DNA from: Fibrivirga algicola
GTDB taxonomy: Bacteria; Bacteroidota; Bacteroidia; Cytophagales; Spirosomataceae
NCBI RefSeq assembly: GCF_011742925.1
Contig: NZ_WAEL01000001.1
Location: 62,001 to 126,000 of the forward strand
DNA length: 64,000 bases
Direction: 5' to 3'
Under the pieces are notes generated by a model that saw nothing but the letters and a program-made list of their open reading frames with translations, did no database searches and was not told the origin of the DNA. This document shows, piece by piece, positions 60,723 to 64,000 of the stretch. A program made the position numbers and the translations under genes. How positions within the stretch are numbered: the first letter of the stretch is position 1; each line of letters opens with the position of its first letter.

Positions 60723-62978
60723 TTACCAGTTGACCAACACCGACAGCCAGGCGCTGCTACCAACGCCATCGACTCCGGAGCCGTGAGTACGGTAGGCTTC
60801 GTTGGTGATGTTTTGCCATTCGGCGCTCAGCGTTACGTGCCGGAAGCGGTAGCCGCCGTTCAGATTCAGCACCTGCCAGCCTAGTGTACCGCCTTTGGCA
60901 ATGCGGTTGTCAGACAGATCGCCCGCAGCCAGCCGTGTCTGTGCGCCAGCATACAGGTACTCGGCCCTTGTCCACCAGCCCGCTGGCGACTGGTAGGTGA
61001 TGCCCATCCGGCCATTCAGGGGTGGAATACGGCGGAAGGGCTCGTTGGCCGTAACATTCTGCCCATAAGTGTAGGTCAGGTTTCCGTAGGCGAGCCAGTT
61101 GGGCAGAAACTCGTATTCGGCCTCGGCCTCCAGTCCCCGTATAAACGATTCGGCACTGTTCAGTTTCACGAAAACGGGGTAGCCCTGAATTGAGTCGTTG
61201 CCCGAACGTACCCGGCTGATAAAGTCGGTCAGGCGGTTATTATAGGCCAGCAATGTAGCCGAAACACGCCGGGTACGTAGCTTGACACCCGCCTCCATGT
61301 TGAGCGACCGTTCTGGGCGGAGGCTGGCGTTGGGTACTTCATAGCGAAAATCAACGACGCCCAACGTACCCAGATCGTCGATGTTGGGCGCCCGGAACGC
61401 TGACTGGACGGACCCGACGACCCGCAAACCTGGCAGTATGGTCACTGAAACACCCGCATTGCCCACCAGCGCCGACGGGCGGATAATGGCTTCTTCTTTT
61501 GACGTTGTTCCGGCTTCGGGTGTCATGATCCGGAAGGCATTGTAGCGGCCCCCGGCTATGAGCGTCAGCCGGTTGAGCGTGATCGTGTGGGTCGAGAAAA
61601 GGGCGAGGCTGCTCATCGTAGCCCCGTTGGGGTACAGGCCCCGTTTCGACGTACCCACGCCGGTTTGCGTAGTCACGTCCTGGCGGCTGCTCGCTACGCG
61701 GTCGTTGTACCATTCGGCGCCGTTCTGCATGTGCCAGAAGCGAGTGGGCTGGGCATTGGCCAGGAGTGTGAGGCCGGTTGTGGTGGTCTGGTCGCGTTCA
61801 TAAATAGCCGTGGGGCTGTTGTTGCGCTGACTCTGTCGCCCCTCAGTCTGGTCTTGCCACAGGGCCGTTAGCTGCACCGATTGCAGGAATTTGTGGTTGT
61901 AAAAACCGTCCAGCCGCGCGTAAGCTAGTTGCCGCCGCTGGGGATTGAACTGATAATAGCGATAGTTTTCGAGCCGGACGCGGTGAAAAACGGGTACGCT
62001 ATCCTGCCGTACGCTCTGATAGGCCGCCGTAGCCAGGAGCTTATCTGACAGGCGAAAGCGGGCTTTCACGTCGCCCGAAAGCTGTGTATAGCCCGTTGGT
62101 GCTTCCAGCCCCAGCCCTTTTCCGGCTACCAGATCACCGAAGTTCCGGTAGGCAAGGCCGCCCAGTATGGCCACTGATGCCGTTGAGATACCCACTTCAG
62201 CGCGGCTGCTGTATTCCATGTCGCGGGTCATGGCTTTGCCGAATACGCTGCCGGTCACTGTCGTTTCGTCCGAGAACTGGGGCGTCTTCGTCAGGATGTT
62301 CACTACCCCGCCAATGGCGTCGGAGCCGTAGGTAACTGAGCCACTGCTGCGAAGTACTTCGATCTGGCGAATGCTCTGCGGATCGACTGTATTCAGGTAC
62401 TGGTTCGGACCGGAGCGAAAGGTGCTGTTGTTAAGCCGGATTCCGTCTACAAGGATAAGCGTTTGCTGGCCGGTGAGCCCACGCACAAATGGCGAACCCC
62501 CACCGTGATTGGTCTTTTGCAGGAAGACGCCTGTAGCCCCAACCAGCGCCTCGGGCGCTGTTCGTGGTGACCGCTGGCGCAGGTCGCGTTCGGTCAGTAC
62601 CGTGGTAAACTCGGGCCGGTCAAAATCAGGATTCTCCCGCCGCTGTGTTGTCACCACCGTTTGCTGGTTGAGCTGGATAACCGTTGGAACCAGATCGATC
62701 TGCACCGATAAAGTGGCCTGATCGGTTATCGTTACCGTTTGCGTGGCTGATCGGTAACCTACTAAACTGACACGTACCTGGTGGCTTCCGGCGGGTACGT
62801 TCGTAATTGTGAAAAGGCCCTGCCTGTTGGTCGTTGTGCCTTGCTGGCCCTGATCCAGTTGAACGGTAGCGTCGGTCAATGGCGTGTTAGAACGCGTATC
62901 GCGCACCACGCCGGTGAGTTGTTGAGCGTGGCATAGGGTGGTCAATACACTGAAGAAAAGTATTCCGATTCGAGTCAT
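60723..62978 (-). CDS. TonB-dependent outer-membrane receptor
   Basis: A 751-residue receptor with a signal peptide, a carboxypeptidase-regulatory-like domain (TGVVRDTRSNTPLTDATVQL), a plug (EALVGATGVFLQKTNHGGGSPFVRGLTGQQTLILVDGIRL), and a beta-barrel ending in AWLSVLVNW. It lacks a SusD partner, so it is a classical TBDR for a small ligand (haem, cobalamin, siderophore or a phosphate compound). It is flanked by two related phosphoesterase genes, which favours a phosphate-compound ligand, but this is inference only. Confidence 0.92.
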   Translation of the reverse strand: MTRIGILFFSVLTTLCHAQQLTGVVRDTRSNTPLTDATVQLDQGQQGTTTNRQGLFTITNVPAGSHQVRVSLVGYRSATQTVTITDQATLSVQIDLVPTVIQLNQQTVVTTQRRENPDFDRPEFTTVLTERDLRQRSPRTAPEALVGATGVFLQKTNHGGGSPFVRGLTGQQTLILVDGIRLNNSTFRSGPNQYLNTVDPQSIRQIEVLRSSGSVTYGSDAIGGVVNILTKTPQFSDETTVTGSVFGKAMTRDMEYSSRAEVGISTASVAILGGLAYRNFGDLVAGKGLGLEAPTGYTQLSGDVKARFRLSDKLLATAAYQSVRQDSVPVFHRVRLENYRYYQFNPQRRQLAYARLDGFYNHKFLQSVQLTALWQDQTEGRQSQRNNSPTAIYERDQTTTTGLTLLANAQPTRFWHMQNGAEWYNDRVASSRQDVTTQTGVGTSKRGLYPNGATMSSLALFSTHTITLNRLTLIAGGRYNAFRIMTPEAGTTSKEEAIIRPSALVGNAGVSVTILPGLRVVGSVQSAFRAPNIDDLGTLGVVDFRYEVPNASLRPERSLNMEAGVKLRTRRVSATLLAYNNRLTDFISRVRSGNDSIQGYPVFVKLNSAESFIRGLEAEAEYEFLPNWLAYGNLTYTYGQNVTANEPFRRIPPLNGRMGITYQSPAGWWTRAEYLYAGAQTRLAAGDLSDNRIAKGGTLGWQVLNLNGGYRFRHVTLSAEWQNITNEAYRTHGSGVDGVGSSAWLSVLVNW

Positions 62979-63051
62979 TAACTGGTAAGGGTAAGCTGAT
63001 TTATAAGTAGTTGTAAGGTTTCTTTTGCTTCGGTGGCGCGAAGTCTCCGCT

Positions 63052-64000
63052 TTAGTTGCCTTCGTTTTGCTGCCGGTAATGATCGGCGCGCTGGTCGGCG
63101 CGGTCGTCCATTTCGGGGCCTTTCTGGATCTTACGCCAGTCGAAGGGTTTGTTGTAGGGCTTCATGGCCTGCTGTGGATCAAAAATGCGTACGTCGGGTA
63201 GCACCGCATCGTAGGGTCTGAAGTCGGGTTTGTCCGTAAAGAAATCCTGAAGGAGCGAAGCGGTGGCGTCGTACTGATTGACGTAAGGCACATTCAGCAG
63301 GTTGTAGATCACCTTCAAAATTGAGCCGAAGTTGGCGTGTGTGTTGGAGACGTACCCCCGCTTTACGTACGGACCAGCCATCATCAGTACGCTTCGGTGG
63401 GCGTCAATATGGTCGACACCGCCTTGCGGGTCATCTTCGGTAATGATCACGAGCATATTTTTCCAGTAGGGAGTGCGTGACAGGAAATGCAGCATACGAC
63501 CCACAGCCAGGTCGTTATCAGCCATGTAGGAATGCAGGAACGGGTACCCGTCTTTGGGGCGTGGCCCAGAGCCGTGGTCGTTGGGTAACATGGCTGTGAT
63601 CAGTTGCGGTAGTGGGGTCAGGCGGCCGGTCTTTCTGCTCTTGGTGAGCCACTTTGCCGTAAACTCCCGCTCGAACTGATCCATCCGAAACTGGTCGGGG
63701 ATGTTGGTATTGTAGCCCGCGAAGTTCCGCGAGGTATGTCGGAAGGCAGCGGCGGGCATCGGAAAAGCTACCGGGTGCGCCGCGCCAAAGGTGGTATCGA
63801 ACTGCTCTTCGTAATTGCCGGCATATTCGTTGACCTGACCAAAATTGAAGAACGATACGTTGGTACGTTCCAGCGCTTCCCACAGCCCCCCAATTTCATT
63901 GTAATCTTCCGGATCAATAGCGCCCGACGATTTGGGGAACCGCCGACCGGGGGCTTTCGAGAAGGCATCGAATCGACCTTCAGAAGCCGCGTTGGCCTCT
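63052..64000 (-). CDS. Phosphoesterase family protein (N-terminal part outside window)
   Basis: The frame is open to the right edge, so the start lies beyond it; 316 residues of the C-terminal phosphoesterase domain are visible. It is paralogous to the protein at 57697: PEDYNEIGGLWEALER, MLPNDHGSGPRPKDGYPFLH and EDDPQGGVDHIDAHRSVLM correspond to segments of that enzyme. Two shorter frames suggest a break near 63760, but continuous translation shows none. The propeller region, if any, is not visible. The tail ends in DRADQRADHYRQQNEGN, unlike the Lys-rich end of its paralogue. Confidence 0.85.
   Translation of the reverse strand, partial: EANAASEGRFDAFSKAPGRRFPKSSGAIDPEDYNEIGGLWEALERTNVSFFNFGQVNEYAGNYEEQFDTTFGAAHPVAFPMPAAAFRHTSRNFAGYNTNIPDQFRMDQFEREFTAKWLTKSRKTGRLTPLPQLITAMLPNDHGSGPRPKDGYPFLHSYMADNDLAVGRMLHFLSRTPYWKNMLVIITEDDPQGGVDHIDAHRSVLMMAGPYVKRGYVSNTHANFGSILKVIYNLLNVPYVNQYDATASLLQDFFTDKPDFRPYDAVLPDVRIFDPQQAMKPYNKPFDWRKIQKGPEMDDRADQRADHYRQQNEGN

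Noticed and set aside
63052-63968. Apparent frame break in the right-edge phosphoesterase
   Set aside because: Shorter frames near 63760 suggest a break, but translating codon by codon from 63759 outward gives a continuous open frame that aligns with the paralogue.

Overview
The window reads as a chromosomal stretch of a Bacteroidota bacterium, most likely order Cytophagales and close to Spirosoma, Fibrella or Rudanella. Support: a SusC/SusD pair, a secreted subtilase with a type IX secretion C-terminal tail, split transketolase subunits, Bacteroidota-type promoters (TTTG, about 19-22 bases, TAnnTTTG), few visible Shine-Dalgarno sites, and base composition in the mid-50s percent GC. The genus is inference. 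I saw no rRNA, tRNA, CRISPR array or transposase.

Layout. 1-3500: truncated KdpD sensor half, a histidine kinase and a small secreted protein. 3510-10606 (minus): CDF metal transporter, GT-C-like membrane protein, subtilase, lipoprotein, NarL-type two-component pair, IscA-like protein. 10756-20465: methylmalonyl-CoA epimerase, LolD-like ATPase, DUF6807 protein, CutC, an orphan, a beta-lactamase-fold hydrolase, a PspC/LiaF-like pair, and XdhC next to a cysteine desulfurase. 20985-27024: SusC, SusD, dipeptidase, probably a peptide-uptake locus. 27046-31055 (minus): DUF1223 protein, MsrP-like molybdoenzyme with cytochrome b partner, and an ECF sigma operon. 31149-34568 (minus): the two transketolase halves, separated by an AAA ATPase/TOPRIM pair that looks like an abortive-infection module. 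34663-43193: thiol peroxidase, M23 and M48 peptidases, FAH protein, and a TesA/YbbA/YbbP neighbourhood. 43275-48850 (minus): amino-acid permease and two peptidases. 49132-54057: queuosine-precursor transporter, alpha/beta hydrolase, and a proposed aminophosphonate set (PhnX-like HAD, HpnW-like oxidase, DUF5690 transporter). 54154-56828 (minus): two-subunit molybdenum hydroxylase. 57005-57695: a gene remnant and a PIN toxin-antitoxin module. 57697-64000 (minus): two related phosphoesterases flanking a TonB-dependent receptor.

Three themes link the regions. Molybdenum enzymes (MsrP-like, xanthine-dehydrogenase-like) share the window with XdhC and its desulfurase, which probably mature such cofactors. 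Peptide use recurs (SusCD plus dipeptidase; permease plus S9 plus DUF885). Two small modules that look foreign by composition, AAA/TOPRIM and PIN, sit tightly against core genes.

Two sequence-level signals cut across genes. The nonamer ACGTACCTG (or its complement CAGGTACGT) occurs about 28 times by my reading, against about 0.5 expected by chance. Long inverted repeats with 11-35 bp arms fill many gene junctions; four of them share a GTTGCGCTGC-type core.
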